Below are positions 1-10,675 of a stretch of 64,000 nt of DNA, piece by piece. Under the pieces are notes generated by a model. The model had not been told where the DNA came from and searched no databases. It saw nothing but the letters and a program-made list of their open reading frames with translations. Each line of letters opens with the position of its first letter. Within the stretch, counting starts at the first letter, position 1. The stretch lies in the NCBI GenBank assembly GCA_028671895.1, contig CM053802.1:39718201-39782200 (forward strand), given 5' to 3'. The position numbers and the translations under genes are program-made. This DNA is from Oenanthe sinensis. Its lineage: Eukaryota; Streptophyta; Magnoliopsida; Apiales; Apiaceae.

Positions 1-2067
1 TTTAACTACTTTTATCTTATTGCATGCATGCGTAAGATGACCAGTAGACTTGCAATTATTACAAACTTTTCTAGCATTGTTAGCACCTACCTTACCATTT
101 CTGTTAGCTTTCTTGTTTTCATTTTTATTGCCTATTTCAATTTTAACCTGTTTCTTAGGCATGTTCTTCTTATCTACAACCTTTTCCTTTTTCTCCTCAA
201 CAAGGAGTTCTTCTTTCATTAAGAGATCATCTTCATTAAGGGGTTCTAAGATAAATTTCTTATAAAGGGGCTTAGCTACATCCTTCAATACATGTGGAAT
301 GTCTTGCTTCATAGGACTTTCCTCAGCAATAGATTCTACATGCATTTTTCCAGCTTTCTTATCATAGTCAAAACCTATTCCTGTTTTCTGACCTATGACT
401 TGTTTGTCTATAGCCTCTTTTACAAGATTCGCAGATTTCTTATAAGCTTGAAGTTTTAACTCTAGATCAGAAATTTTACTTCTAAGAGCTGCTTCTACTT
501 CCTGGTTGCACCTATCTCTATTCTGAAGATATTCTATTTTCTGTTTCAGATCTTCTACATTAACACATGCAAGCTCTAGTTTTTCGTTTTTAGTTTCTAA
601 CAGTTTATTCTTAAGAACTAGTTTAGCATTTTCTTCTACAGATGCTAGCATGCTTGTATGTATGTTAAACATTTCTATGCTCAGATCTTCCACAGTTTTC
701 TTATACTCAGAATTAGACATGTCAACGGAGGAAAGAAATGATACCTTAGATGATTGAGGTGATTCCTCTGAAGAGTCTGCCATTAGTGCAAGATTTCCAT
801 AGACCTCTTCTTCATCGATGTCAGAATCATCCCAGCTCTTGCCTTCAGCTATATAAGCTCTTCCTTGATGCTTCTTCACCAGCGCATCATATTTCTGCTT
901 TAGTTCATCGTAGGACTCCTTCCTTTCATTCCCTTGTTTTGGTTTCCGGCATTCTGTTGCAAAATGACCGGGTTCTCCACAATTGTAGCATTTAAACTTG
1001 CTTCTATCTACCATCCCTGTCTTATAGCCTCCTCTGCTGTGAGACCCTGAAGACGATCCACCTCGATTACTGCTTTTGTCCCTGGAACCACTGTAACTTG
1101 AATTACTCTTAAATTTGAACTTTGGGTTCCTTCTGAATCTGAGGTTCTTGAACTTTCCTGCCATGTAGGCCATAGTCTTGTTTTCCAGTTGTTCAAGTTC
1201 TTCTATTGAATAGAAGTCGTCTTCATCACCCGGTTGAGAATTCTCTGTGAATTCAGCTTCTAAGATTTCTTCTTTCTCGACTGCAGGTGCTTCTTTGTTG
1301 GTCTCTTTCACAGCAATGTCCTTGGCTACTAGAGCTGTCGTCTTCAACAGTGCAGAATTCTTATTGTCCACTGTACCTGAGCCATAAATGATTTGTCGCT
1401 GCTCTTGCTCCATCTCATGAGTCTTGAGCTTTCCGTATAGCATTTCAATGGACATTTCATTTATATCACTTCTCTCTCTGATGGCAGAGATTTTGTGCTC
1501 TAGGTGTGCTGGCAGTGTCAACATAAACTTTCTGTTGATCTCCCTACGTGTGTAGGTCTTCCCATGTAGAGACAAGTCATTTAGCAATTTGTTGTACCTC
1601 TCGAAAACCTGAGTGATACTTTCTCCAGGTAATGACTTGAATGCTTCATATTGGGAGGTAAGAATGTCTAGCCTGTTTTCCTTCACTTCAGCTGTACCCT
1701 CCATCAACAGATCAATCGTGTCCCACATCTGTTTGGCACTGGTGCAATTTATCACCTGATTTAGCATAGTTGTGTCCAAAGAATCCATCAAGATGCATTG
1801 TAGATGATTGTCCCATGCTACTTTCTCTTTGTCAGTGTCAGTAAATTCTGATGGTTCCTTTGGGGTAAACCCTTGAGGAATCCGAACGCCATCTTCTGAA
1901 ACTGTCTCTGGTGTAAGCTTTTGAGGAACATAGGGGCCATTTTCAAGAATCCCAAGATATTGAGAATTACTAGTCTTGATGAAAATGGTCATCTTCTTTT
2001 TCCACAAAATGTATTCATTTTTGTCGAAGGTGGGAATTTTGATACTGCTTAATTTTTGGGTACTCAT
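1..2067 (-). CDS. gag: Gag polyprotein of copia element, N-terminal 689 codons (partial at window edge)
   Basis: Open from an ATG at 2067 to base 1 with no stop seen in my translation. It begins MSTQKLSSIKIPTFDKNEY, the usual copia Gag start. A UBN2-type capsid region follows (about residues 60-220, including WDTIDLLMEGTAEVKENR). The first zinc knuckle, CYNCGEPGHFATEC, lies near residues 358-371. A long lysine/glutamate-rich, probably coiled-coil region comes next, and a second CCHC knuckle, CNNCKSTGHLTHAC, sits just inside the window edge. Gag binds and packages the element RNA in cytoplasmic particles. Two knuckles and great length are shared with the other two copia families in this window. 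Only the far C-terminus is missing, so the gene may be intact. Confidence 0.85.
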   Translation of the reverse strand, partial: MSTQKLSSIKIPTFDKNEYILWKKKMTIFIKTSNSQYLGILENGPYVPQKLTPETVSEDGVRIPQGFTPKEPSEFTDTDKEKVAWDNHLQCILMDSLDTTMLNQVINCTSAKQMWDTIDLLMEGTAEVKENRLDILTSQYEAFKSLPGESITQVFERYNKLLNDLSLHGKTYTRREINRKFMLTLPAHLEHKISAIRERSDINEMSIEMLYGKLKTHEMEQEQRQIIYGSGTVDNKNSALLKTTALVAKDIAVKETNKEAPAVEKEEILEAEFTENSQPGDEDDFYSIEELEQLENKTMAYMAGKFKNLRFRRNPKFKFKSNSSYSGSRDKSSNRGGSSSGSHSRGGYKTGMVDRSKFKCYNCGEPGHFATECRKPKQGNERKESYDELKQKYDALVKKHQGRAYIAEGKSWDDSDIDEEEVYGNLALMADSSEESPQSSKVSFLSSVDMSNSEYKKTVEDLSIEMFNIHTSMLASVEENAKLVLKNKLLETKNEKLELACVNVEDLKQKIEYLQNRDRCNQEVEAALRSKISDLELKLQAYKKSANLVKEAIDKQVIGQKTGIGFDYDKKAGKMHVESIAEESPMKQDIPHVLKDVAKPLYKKFILEPLNEDDLLMKEELLVEEKKEKVVDKKNMPKKQVKIEIGNKNENKKANRNGKVGANNARKVCNNCKSTGHLTHACNKIKVVK

Positions 2068-2341
2068 GGTTGTTAAGAATTTTAAATCTTAAGAAATAAT
2101 TAATTTCTCAAAAATTAAAATCAATTCAAATAAAAAATTAAATATTGAGAATTTAATTTTAATTCGAATTCTTGATGATTGATAGCTTTTTAAAATTTAG
2201 TGAATTTAAAATCAATGAAAAATTCGAAATTGAATTTTCTTTTAAAAATAAAAGAAAATTCAAGATAAATTTTTCTAGATCTAAAAATGCACTTTTTAGT
2301 AAAACTATTTTTGGATCTTGATTTGTAAAGTCAATCAACAA

Positions 2342-2353
2342 GCTCTGATACCA
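2342..2353 (-). other. Primer-binding site, tRNA-iMet type
   Basis: The minus strand reads TGGTATCAGAGC three bases inside the LTR. This is the standard plant copia PBS, complementary to the 3' end of initiator tRNA-Met, and it fixes the LTR boundary and element orientation. Confidence 0.9.
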
Positions 2354-2355
2354 AT

Positions 2356-3697
2356 TGTTAGGTCCAAAATCATCATAGAAGGGGGGGTTGAATATGATGT
2401 TGTAGATTTTCAACTTTGTTTTGCGGAAGTGTTTGTGTTTTTATATGATATGAGCTTGGCAGTAAATAAAACACAAAGCTGGGAAATAACAAGTTATTAT
2501 TAAATCCCTGGGGTGCTACAAATCTAATCAAATGATTAGCTGCAGTGGGTTCAAAATAATATTACAACAATTACAGTTGGGAGATATAAATGAGTGTCTT
2601 TAATGGAGCTTCCCGGCTGTATTTGTTGATAGCTTGAAGATGATAACCCATTAAAACAATTGATTTGAACCCATATTTATTTGCAGTCTTCTTGGAATTT
2701 AATTCCACAATTGCTTAAGTCCTGAGTGGCGCCTACACAGTGGTAATGGTGTAGAGGCGCCACTTGAGGCTTGTTGAGGCTGAAGTCTTGAGTTGCGCCG
2801 AGTATGTGAGTTGCGCCTCTACTCTGTAAGCCCTGTGTTGGCGCCACTTACTGCCTTAGAATATTTTTCCTTTGCGCCTTAACTTATTTGTTGCGCCTAT
2901 ACAGTAGTTCCCCTGTATAGGCGCCACACACACTTCGCCTTAGAATTTCCTTGCGCCTGGAGAAGTTATGTTGCGCCTGCACACTGAGTTCCTAGTGCAG
3001 GCGCCACTCACCACTTAGATTCTAAGTGCAACTATTTTCTTGTGCTTTGATAGTTTAGTTGCGCCTACACTCATTGCACTGTGTAGGCGCCACTCATACT
3101 TCCCTTAGACATTTCTTGCACCTTGGAAATATATGTTGCGCCTCTCCATTGCTTCAAGAGTATTAATGCCACCAAATGCAGTAATACTTGCCTTAGCATA
3201 TTTCTTGAATTCTTCAAGTAATTACCACTTTGCTTCACTCTTTTGGCTTGGCTTGATCAACTGATTTTCTTCTGATTAATTAAGATAATTCTCTTCTTGT
3301 TGTGCTGACGCTTAGTGCACTGGTCTGGTTCACAAACGACTAACACTTGAATGAATTTCCTTAATCTCTGTTCTGTTTCAGCTGATAAACCCTGGACTTT
3401 TGCATTGCTTTTTATCACTGAAACCCTTAGACAATTACACATGGATCACTGCTCTGTCTTTAGTATGAAGTCTTCTGAACTCTTATTTGTCACTGAGGCT
3501 TGAACATGTTAATGAACTTCTATCCCTGACGTTCAGTAATTCTTCTAACTTGAATGTACAACAATGATGAATGTATTATCTTCTTGATTATGTCCTTCTG
3601 GATTCCTGTGCTGCATATTAGTATTATTTGTCTGTCTTTGTTTCTTAGTTGAGTTATTGTTATCACTATTACATACTACGTTACATTATGCTTTACA
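2356..3697 (-). repeat. 5' LTR of the left-edge copia element
   Basis: 1342-bp LTR with ends TGTTAGGTCC and TATGCTTTACA on the plus strand. The right end matches in kind the TATGCCTTTCA end of the dimer LTRs at 28024, and the block at 3310-3350 (TTAGTGCACTGGTCTGG and following) resembles both the dimer LTRs and the LTR at 57525. The families are therefore related, although their internal motif arrays differ. Confidence 0.8.
2728..3142 (-). repeat. GGCGCC / TTGCGCC motif array with hairpins in the LTR
   Basis: Six GGCGCC palindromes and about eight TTGCGCC half-motifs lie in 415 bp. Several pair as inverted repeats: GCGCCTATACAG at 2893-2904 is the exact reverse complement of 2913-2924 with an 8-nt loop, and similar pairs lie near 2728/2760, 2975/3000 and 3060/3088. 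The array sits in the U3 part, at the place where the dimer family has its ATCTCGATC array. Confidence 0.8.
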
Positions 3698-4779
3698 CTA
3701 CAGAAGACAACTACAGTCTTGAAGTTATACTCACTGACAATCAGTGAAGAACAGATAATGAAGTATTCAAGATTATAGTAGTAATGAAGATGTTGTCCAA
3801 GTACCAGAAAAGATTCCAGTGAAGTTACAGTGTCTATTAACAGTCAATGTGATGTATCTCAACAACTGGATAATGTAAAGGTTAATCAACAAATGGGAAC
3901 TGACATTCAGAAGCAAGAACCCCTTCAAGACTAGTCACTTATGAACCAGACCATTGCATCAAGTGTCAGGACATTGGAGGCAAGTTCATGTCAGTAATAG
4001 AAGATCTCATTTGAATTGAGTGAGGAAAAGAAATTGAAGAAGCTAGGGAAACTTTCTCATAAAGATTAATCCACAATTAGTCACTAAAGAAAGTCAACAT
4101 TCGATGAGTGCATATTTGCCAAGGCAAATGTCGATCCACAACAGATCGAGATGCGGATCGAGATTGATATTTAAAGATAAACATTGCAAGGCAAATGTCG
4201 ATCCACGACAGATCGAGATCGAGATTTTCATAGATCGAGATCGAGATTTTCATAGATCGAGATCGAGATTTACACAGATCGAGATCGAGATGGGTCCAGG
4301 CCGAGATGCAGGTCGATATGTAGCATTTAATGTTCAAGGGACAAGTGGCTTATTGTGAACGGTTGATCCAGAGTGGTTGGGAAAGTACTTTTTGTTAACG
4401 AGTCCTGATTGGGCCACGTACACAAAAAGGACAAGATCAAGTCTACAAGTCATAGATTACAAAGTAGTATAAATAGAAGTACTTGTGTAACATTTCAAAA
4501 GAGAGCATAGAACGCAATGTAGAGCAATATTGAGAAAAACACTTGTAATAGAGAGGGAGTATATTCACAGAGCTTAGTATCATTTACTCCTCTCTCTTTA
4601 CTTCTGTTGTACTATTGTAATGAATGTTGTAGCAAATCCTTCAATGAATATAAAGATATATTCTTGAAATTCTGTGTTGATTTATTACATAATATTTATT
4701 GCTTCTCATTGCTTCTCATATTCCTTAAATCGTAAAAAGTTGTATTCACCCCCCCTCTACAACACATTTGGACCTAACA
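3698..4779 (+). repeat. Right part of a plus-strand copia LTR, cut by the left-edge element
   Basis: The right end reads ...ACAACACATTTGGACCTAACA, the reverse complement of the dimer LTR start at 26718. From about 3860 the sequence follows the dimer LTR closely. 3700-3860 matches, in reverse, 58870-59035 of the far-right LTR. A TATA box (TATAAATA) is at 4468-4475. Five bases ctctg follow at 4780 and are the expected right copy of a target-site duplication; the left copy and the LTR start lie beyond the window because another element was inserted here. Confidence 0.75.
4131..4318 (+). repeat. GATCGAGAT array in the LTR fragment
   Basis: Repeated GATCGAGATCGAGAT blocks separated by short spacers such as TTTTCATA. 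They are the reverse complement of the arrays in the dimer LTRs, with fewer units. The RS-rich peptides read from this stretch on either strand are products of the repeat, not genes. Confidence 0.8.
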
Positions 4780-5722
4780 CTCTGTGACCCAAAGGCAATG
4801 ACAAGATTTCACCAACTATCTTGGCAGCCTTGACATCATCAATAGCAGATTCAGCACTGCAATCTAAAAAAAAACAAAAGCGACACAAATAATGTATGTT
4901 TCAACGTAGAGAAAAAAAATTAATAAGTGGTATTAAGGCCAAGAGACACATGCACCTTCAAATCATGATAATGATGTAGACAATACGAGTCGTATATAAA
5001 AAATAAACAATGCAAAGTACGATGTGACCTTGATTCAGTAATATGATGAGGAACGAATAAAAATGTATGAGTACGGCTGAAAGGGGAAATACATCATACA
5101 AGTGGCGTCATGACAAAAATTAGAGTTGAATAAGAAAAAAAGTACAACATAAACTAACAAAGTAATAGTAATTACCATTTTTATTCCATTCCTCACGAAG
5201 GTAAGCAGTATGGGCTCCGAGTGACGCTTTCTCGACGTAAAAGAAATTATTCTTCCAGCCATGATCATGCACATAGTCCAAATTCAAGATCAACGGCATT
5301 CTCTTTTTATGACCAACAAGCCCATAAAGGCCACCATTAAACTTCTTCTCCTGGTATGAGTATGTAACAACTGAGAGATCAATTCCAATTTTATGTTTGT
5401 CCTCGATTACATCTAAAGAAGCCAAAATTCTCCACGCCGATGGCATCACTTGAGATGGGAAAATATCGAGAGTCCTTATAAAATCGGTAACAAGCTTTGT
5501 AAATGTAAAGGACATACCAATTTCAAATGGGTAATTATAGAAACATATCCATCCAAGGGCATGGAATTCGGAGAAAACTCCTTCGTCGGGGACGACAAGC
5601 ACGATATTAGAGTCCAACTTGAACAACAGGGTCGTGTCACCAATATTATCAGATGGCATTGAACTAGAGTTGGTGCTCTTGGAATCAAGAATTCCAGTTG
5701 CCATCCAATTAGGTTTCCCCAT
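4780..5722 (-). pseudogene. Transposon-related plant gene (putative Transposase_28-like), two exons visible, truncated by LTR insertion
   Basis: Exon 1 is 5722-5176, starting ATG as MGKPNWMATG; upstream in-frame codons to 5770 lack an ATG. It ends in a good donor (ATG|GTAATT). A 312-base intron ends in a run of T then AG, and exon 2 (4863-4780) continues in frame (DCSAESAIDDVKAAKIVGEI...) until the LTR end at 4779. The protein (about 210 residues visible) has the pattern YNYPFEIGMSFTFTKLV, then FPSQVMPSAWRIL, then HGWKNNFFYVEK and EEWN. From memory this resembles the plant 'putative gypsy type transposon' domain (Pfam Transposase_28), whose function is unknown. The 3' part is displaced off-window or lost. 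It is the nearest thing to a conventional spliced gene here but is probably transposon-derived. Confidence 0.55.
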
Positions 5723-5770
5723 TGCAACAACTAACACAGATTTGCTATTACATTTATTACCTTTTTTCAC

Positions 5771-6023
5771 TATTAATTAATGAAGTGTTTGACACAGTTG
5801 AGGAATTGAAGGGCGTGCGTATTGATAGAATGAGATTGAAGCCCTAATTGATGGAAAGTTTAAATAGAGGAGAAATGAAGTGTTTGGATAAATATGAAAT
5901 ACATATATGATATGTATGTATAGTTGTTTTGCATGCAGGAGAAGTAGTAGAAGACAAATACAATTCCCAAGAGCAATCTCATTGGACAGTTGGGGCTCTT
6001 ACCCCAATGAGATTGGAGACTAT
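5771..6023. other. Upstream region of the spliced gene
   Basis: AT-rich DNA with no gene. It would contain the promoter of the minus-strand gene at 5722, but I see no convincing TATA box. Confidence 0.4.
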
Positions 6024-6735
6024 TGTTATAACCAAATTTTTACACATCCAGATTTGTATTGACGAGTGAAAGTTCTATGGACGAGTATATAGACAACGTG
6101 ACGGGTGAAGATTGATTGGCATCCGACGAACAGATTAATTGCATTAATCAACAAGTGTTTATTAATTAATTTAATATCAGTTGTATAAAATAATATTGCA
6201 AATATTATTTTCTATTATATTTATAATTCATTGTGCGTCCTATAAAATAGGGAGGAGTAGCAGTTGACGAGTGGACTAAGTCCTGACGGGTAAGGCTGAA
6301 TAATACTTGACAGCTAAAAATTAAGGAAGAGATAGAGTCTATCTTCAATAATAATTTAAATGCTTGGCGAAGATAAGGATAAGCATCCTTACAATCAATG
6401 GAACGTGATCAGCATCTTCTAGCATGAAAATAGGATCGTGGATGGCATCCAAATCATACTATATATACATCCTTGAAGAGATAAAAAAGGGGGAGATGAA
6501 ATTCAACCACAATTCTATATGAACAATACATACCCCCGACGAATAACTGCTGCATAGTCGACGAGTAACATTTATATGTATTTTTATTCATTTAAAATAC
6601 TTGTAATCGATCTTGAACAACATTCTAGTGAATATTCTTGGCTGAGCACACCCCACCGGCGGTTTTTGATCCTTTTACACGTCACCAAAATTGTCTTGTC
6701 TCTATTTTTTTTCTAGTCGACAAGTAGCTATTTAC
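6024..6735 (+). repeat. LTR-like block with repeated GACGAGT motif
   Basis: Starts TGTTATAACC. Holds nine copies of GACGAGT or one-base variants (for example 6061, 6080, about 6100, 6265, 6287, 6537, 6557, 6717). A TATA-like stretch (CTATATATACATCC) lies near 6455, followed by a leader and an A/T-rich end. This order resembles U3-R-U5. I could not fix the right end or a target-site duplication, and found no second copy, so solo LTR or fragment status is inferred. Confidence 0.4.
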
Positions 6736-8347
6736 TATTATTCACATCTATCCAAATACAAAAACACTTTTTTATTCAATTTTACAAAAAAGGACTTGGT
6801 TATTAACCTACCAAATTTTGGACAAAACATAGCGCATGTAACACTCCACTTCTGTTTTCTAGTAATATAAGAGCCATGTCCAATAGAGAATCTAATAGTA
6901 GTGACAGTAGATCAGCTGAAGAATCATGTGGAAGGAGAATAGACTCCGAACATAATGATATTAAACCAAAATCTGATTAGTTGAACAATATCAACCTGGC
7001 GTGTATATTACATTCACAACTTTGCCGAGTGGGCAGAAAGGCCTTAAGCGGGTCAGATTCAGGTAAAATTTTATCCAGTCGATGTAGCCAAGTAGTCGCT
7101 TCTTATTTCTTGACGAGCTCATTTCTATCAAGTTCGACCATTTTTTACTTTTATACTTGACCACTAACTAGCTTTTCTTGTTTACATTTTGTATGGATTA
7201 TGAACTTAAAGTCCTTGAAGTTAAGATTGATCGCTAGTTTCATTTAAAATTTTCATTTCTGATTAAAAATATTTTAGATTTTTCGCATTGTGGTATATGT
7301 ATGAACAATAATTGAGACCTGAAATTGCCTTTTGCAGTAGGAGAAAGTTCATAGATAAAGAAGCAGTAAGTTGGTGGGACAAGAATCAACTAGAATTTTA
7401 CCAGAGTTATGGAATCGAAGAATAGGTAGGCTCAAACCATGACCAAGTCACGTCAAAATGCTAAACATTTGCTATGTTTCAGTTCTCGGGTTATGGAGAT
7501 GAGACAATCTACATTTCTACTTCCTTTGCAGAAGCCAAAACAAGTTGGGAAAACAGGAAGGAAGGGCAATGTACAACTTTTAGTCGCTACATGCATGACA
7601 TGAACATATAAGCGTTCCCATAATAGATGATCAAGTCTATCTGTTGAATTGGCCCCGTTTGGGGTTTCATGTAAGCTCCTTATAAGGAGAAAAATACTTA
7701 CATTTTTTTAAATTATAAGTTACTTATAAGATATATGTAATCTTTTAATTTTGTAGTTCTTGTATAGTTTTTGATGTAACCGGCTCTCTTTACTGTGTGA
7801 CTTGAACATTTTAGGGAAGAGAATATAAATTTCTCGGTTTGGTTTGTCTTGAATTAATCGTATCATGTTCTTTTATATCAGAGTCAGGGGTAGCCCGATG
7901 CCATGACTAGCAGCGGGCCTCTGTCTCTCTAGTAACTGAAAATTCCTTTTTGATGTTATAGACCATAAACTTTAAAAACCAAAAACTCTTACCTGCCCCT
8001 TTCTGCCCTGTAGAGATATATTTTAGAAGATAATTTAGAAATTTATATTATCTATAACGATTGGAAACTAATAGAAATTCTGAATGTAGAATACAAATGA
8101 GCTAGTATACAACTTGTTTATATCCCTTAGAATTATTTGTTACATGAACAATTCCTGTGAATTACTTTTGAGAACATATCTAATTAAGTTACTGGTATAA
8201 GGTGTAATAATCAGGATATGCTCCATTAATATAAATTACATATCAGCTATAGAAACTGCATACCTGATCTGACATGATAGTTGCACTGGTAATTTAACAA
8301 TGAGATAGATTCATACAACAGAGTTTATCAAAAATTAAAAAAACAAT
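6736..8347. other. No gene recognised; small degenerate pieces
   Basis: Contains a 34-codon ORF (6876-6980) beginning MSNRESNSSDSRSAEESCG and short open stretches at 7330-7425 (including EAVSWWDKNQLEFYQSYG) and 7480-7610 (including FAEAKTSWENRKEG). They look like scraps of a gag or exons of a dead gene, but I cannot assign them. A GGCCCCGTTTGG start near 7651 followed by TTATAAG repeats resembles a MITE edge. Nothing else is supported. Confidence 0.35.
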
Positions 8348-9078
8348 TTGAGCCCTTAAACCCGTGTGGTTTTAGTAAGAAATCTTGGCTTGACATGAAT
8401 TTTGAATGGGCCAATGTGGGCACAAAATGAGTTAATGGAGTAGTGAAACTGAGCTTGGGGCAGTCAGCTTGGCGACAGTTAACGCGAACCAACGATAGTG
8501 GGGGCGGGCAATAACCTTGGAGACAGTTACTTGCAACAACTTCAAAAATGTGATAGCTCACTTGGTGTTGGTTATCAAAGGTTTCAGGTAGTTAAAAGCA
8601 ACGGAAACTAGTAAAAACACGGGGAACAAGTGCCAGTCACAAGTTGGAGTGCTTAAGGCAAGTGAATGTAGTTTTATAACTACTGCACAGTTATGAAAAC
8701 TGTTATGTTTGGCATTCATATATAATCATAGGGAGGATCATATTATATTGATTGTAATCGGTGGGCTTGTAGGAAATAGTGGGAAAAAACTTGGGTGGGC
8801 AAAATTCTAAGTGTATTGTTGGTAGACTAGTATGAGAAATGAAACTTGGGGGAATAATAGGATCATAAACTTCTGCCATAACTCTTATGTTCATCTGTAT
8901 ATATTGTGGTAATATAATATAAATGTTGGCTTTGGCCATATATTCTCATTCATTCATATTATGGCATATTGTGTATTTGGTTTATATAGCCATTTTACGG
9001 GTAAGGCTGACTGGTTTTTAATGGGAAGATCAGGCCGCATGGGTAAAAAATTTTGTTTGAAAATCTAACCCCATGACA
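8348..9078 (+). repeat. 5' LTR of the gag-only element
   Basis: Aligns by eye with 10676-11465 over its length: GTAGTGAAACTGAGCTTGGG, GTGATAGCTCACTTGGTG, the TATA region TATATATTGTGGTAATATAATATAAA near 8898-8924 (parted here only to name it) and the end CCCCATGACA. The start TGAG is approximate. Confidence 0.6.
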
Positions 9079-9080
9079 AC

Positions 9081-9093
9081 TGATATTAGAGCC
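9081..9093 (+). other. Degenerate tRNA-Met primer-binding site
   Basis: TGATATTAGAGCC, two bases after the LTR end, differs by two bases from TGGTATCAGAGCC. The position and match support the LTR boundary. Confidence 0.6.
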
Positions 9094-9607
9094 ATGTTGA
9101 AGGAGCATGGTGAATTCGAGTGTATAAGAAAATGATCGACAAATCAGGAATTCTCTTACATGAGGGGCCCGACCCTATTATAGTTGTGATGGTAAACTCA
9201 GGCAGTCAATATGAGGTTTTTTGGAACGAGGGTAAACTATCGAATGTTAGTGCTATTAGGGCATACAACTTTGTCAAAAACTTACTTTATGAAATAAGGA
9301 GTTGGGAGAGCACGAGTTTAGAACCAAGCTGATCAAAAGGAAGATAATTAGGAGCAATTTCTGAAGAAAAGAATAAATATTCACCCGTGAATACTTTTTT
9401 ATTTTCTTGGATTGATAATTTTTGGTCAATCTAATACGATAAAAAGCAATAGCAAGTAATGGCTAACATTAACAACGACTATTAAAGCAAGGGCATGGAG
9501 AGAATGCTAAGGCTAAGTCAACAAAATGGGTGAAGAAATAGCGATTTTAAAGAGGGCTATGAGAAGCAGTTCCTTGGGTGGCAATTCTAATAATTTTTTT
9601 TAGAAAC

Positions 9608-10330
9608 AAAGGCTTTTGGGGGAAAGTCGAAGTGCTAAGGAACTGGAGAATTTTCTGTGGGATATGAAGCGGTATTTCAAAGTTACGTACACAAGGAATC
9701 AGGAGCAAGTGACCATCACAAGTATGTACCTAGTGGATGATGTAAAACTTTGGTAGCGCATTCGAATGAAAGATGTAACTTCTGGAAGAAAAATAATTTC
9801 AACGTGGAATACAGTTAAACAAGAACTGAAGGATCAGTTTCTACCTCTTAATGTGGATTGGCTTGCAAGAGAAAATATTAAGGCACTAAAATAGAGTGGT
9901 TCTGTTTGAAACTATGTAAGGAATTTAGAAGTTTATTGTTGGATATCAAAAATATGTCTGAGGAAGAGAAATTGTTTAACTTCATGTGTGGATTGAATCC
10001 TTGGGCCTGGAATAAGTTGCGTAGGCAAAATGTCAAGGACTTGACTTCGGTAATTGCTGCATTAAATGGGCTAGTGGAATATAAGTTAACAAGTTCTTTG
10101 GATAGAGAAGAACTTGTGGTTGTTGTTGAGGAGGACAAATGAGCTCCAAAAGACAAGAATAAAAAGGGTAAGAAGAAGTGGGGGTAATAAGGATGCAAAC
10201 AAGGAGGGTTAAAAGTCTAAATAATTGTCCCGAGGGTTCTACTTTTGTGGTGGACCACACTTCATGAGCGAATGTCCTAAGAGGGAAAGGCATAATGCCA
10301 TTATTGTGGAAGAAAATGAGGAAGAACCAG
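9608..10330 (+). pseudogene. gag: Decayed Ty3/gypsy-type gag
   Basis: One frame reads SAKELENFLWDMKRYFKV, then TITSMYLVDDVKLW and a stop, then KQELKDQFLPLNVDWLARE and another stop. A second frame from about 9906 continues with EFRSLLLDIKNMSEEEKLFN, GLNPWAWNKLRRQ and VKDLTSVIAALNGLVEY. This order is that of the plant retrotransposon Gag (Retrotrans_gag family). Near 10231-10290 a zinc-knuckle remnant (FCGGPHFMSECPKRE) has lost its first cysteine. Several stops and at least one frameshift make it non-functional. It is the only protein domain found between the two LTRs. Confidence 0.75.
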
Positions 10331-10675
10331 TTATGGCCAATACAAGTTCTTTGTATTTGAATAATGCAGTTCGTGTGGTGGAAAAATTTTCATGTGGTGG
10401 GGCGGCGTTAGAAAATCAATCAAGTACATGTAGGGGTTGGCAGGCTAGACAAAGAGTTTGCACAATTGGGCAACTAGCGCTTAGGTTGACTTGATTCTTT
10501 GTGGAATAGGCGAAAAGTTGGTAAATCATTGTCTCTTATGTTGGGTAACATAATTTAGGCAGTGGGGCAGGTGAAAACACATATTTGGTATGTTGGCATT
10601 GTCTAAGAAAAGTGGGAAATAATTTTATGAAATGGGCACTTGATTGGGTTGTTGACATGATAAATCTGAAGCTAA

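Larger units (their letters stand above)
1..3697 (-). mobile_element. Ty1/copia (Sirevirus-like) retrotransposon, 5' part, runs off the left edge
   Basis: Reading right to left: a 5' LTR (3697-2356), a tRNA-Met primer-binding site, an AT-rich leader (2341-2068) and an open gag that leaves the window at base 1. Pol, any ORF3 and the 3' LTR lie outside. The LTR ends TG/CA (TGTAAAGC...CTAACA on the minus strand). DNA right of the LTR (from 3698) belongs to another LTR in the opposite orientation, so this element is nested; its target-site duplication would start ctaca at 3698, but the partner copy is off-window. Family call rests on Gag similarity to the other copia elements here and on LTR architecture. 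Confidence 0.85.

Noticed and set aside
3698..4779. Second LTR of the left-edge element
   Set aside because: It is in the opposite orientation and of the ATCTCGATC type, so it cannot pair with the GCGCC-type LTR at 2356.
5450..5662. Plus-strand ORF opposite exon 1 of the spliced gene
   Set aside because: Antisense shadow; the minus strand has the domain pattern and splice sites.
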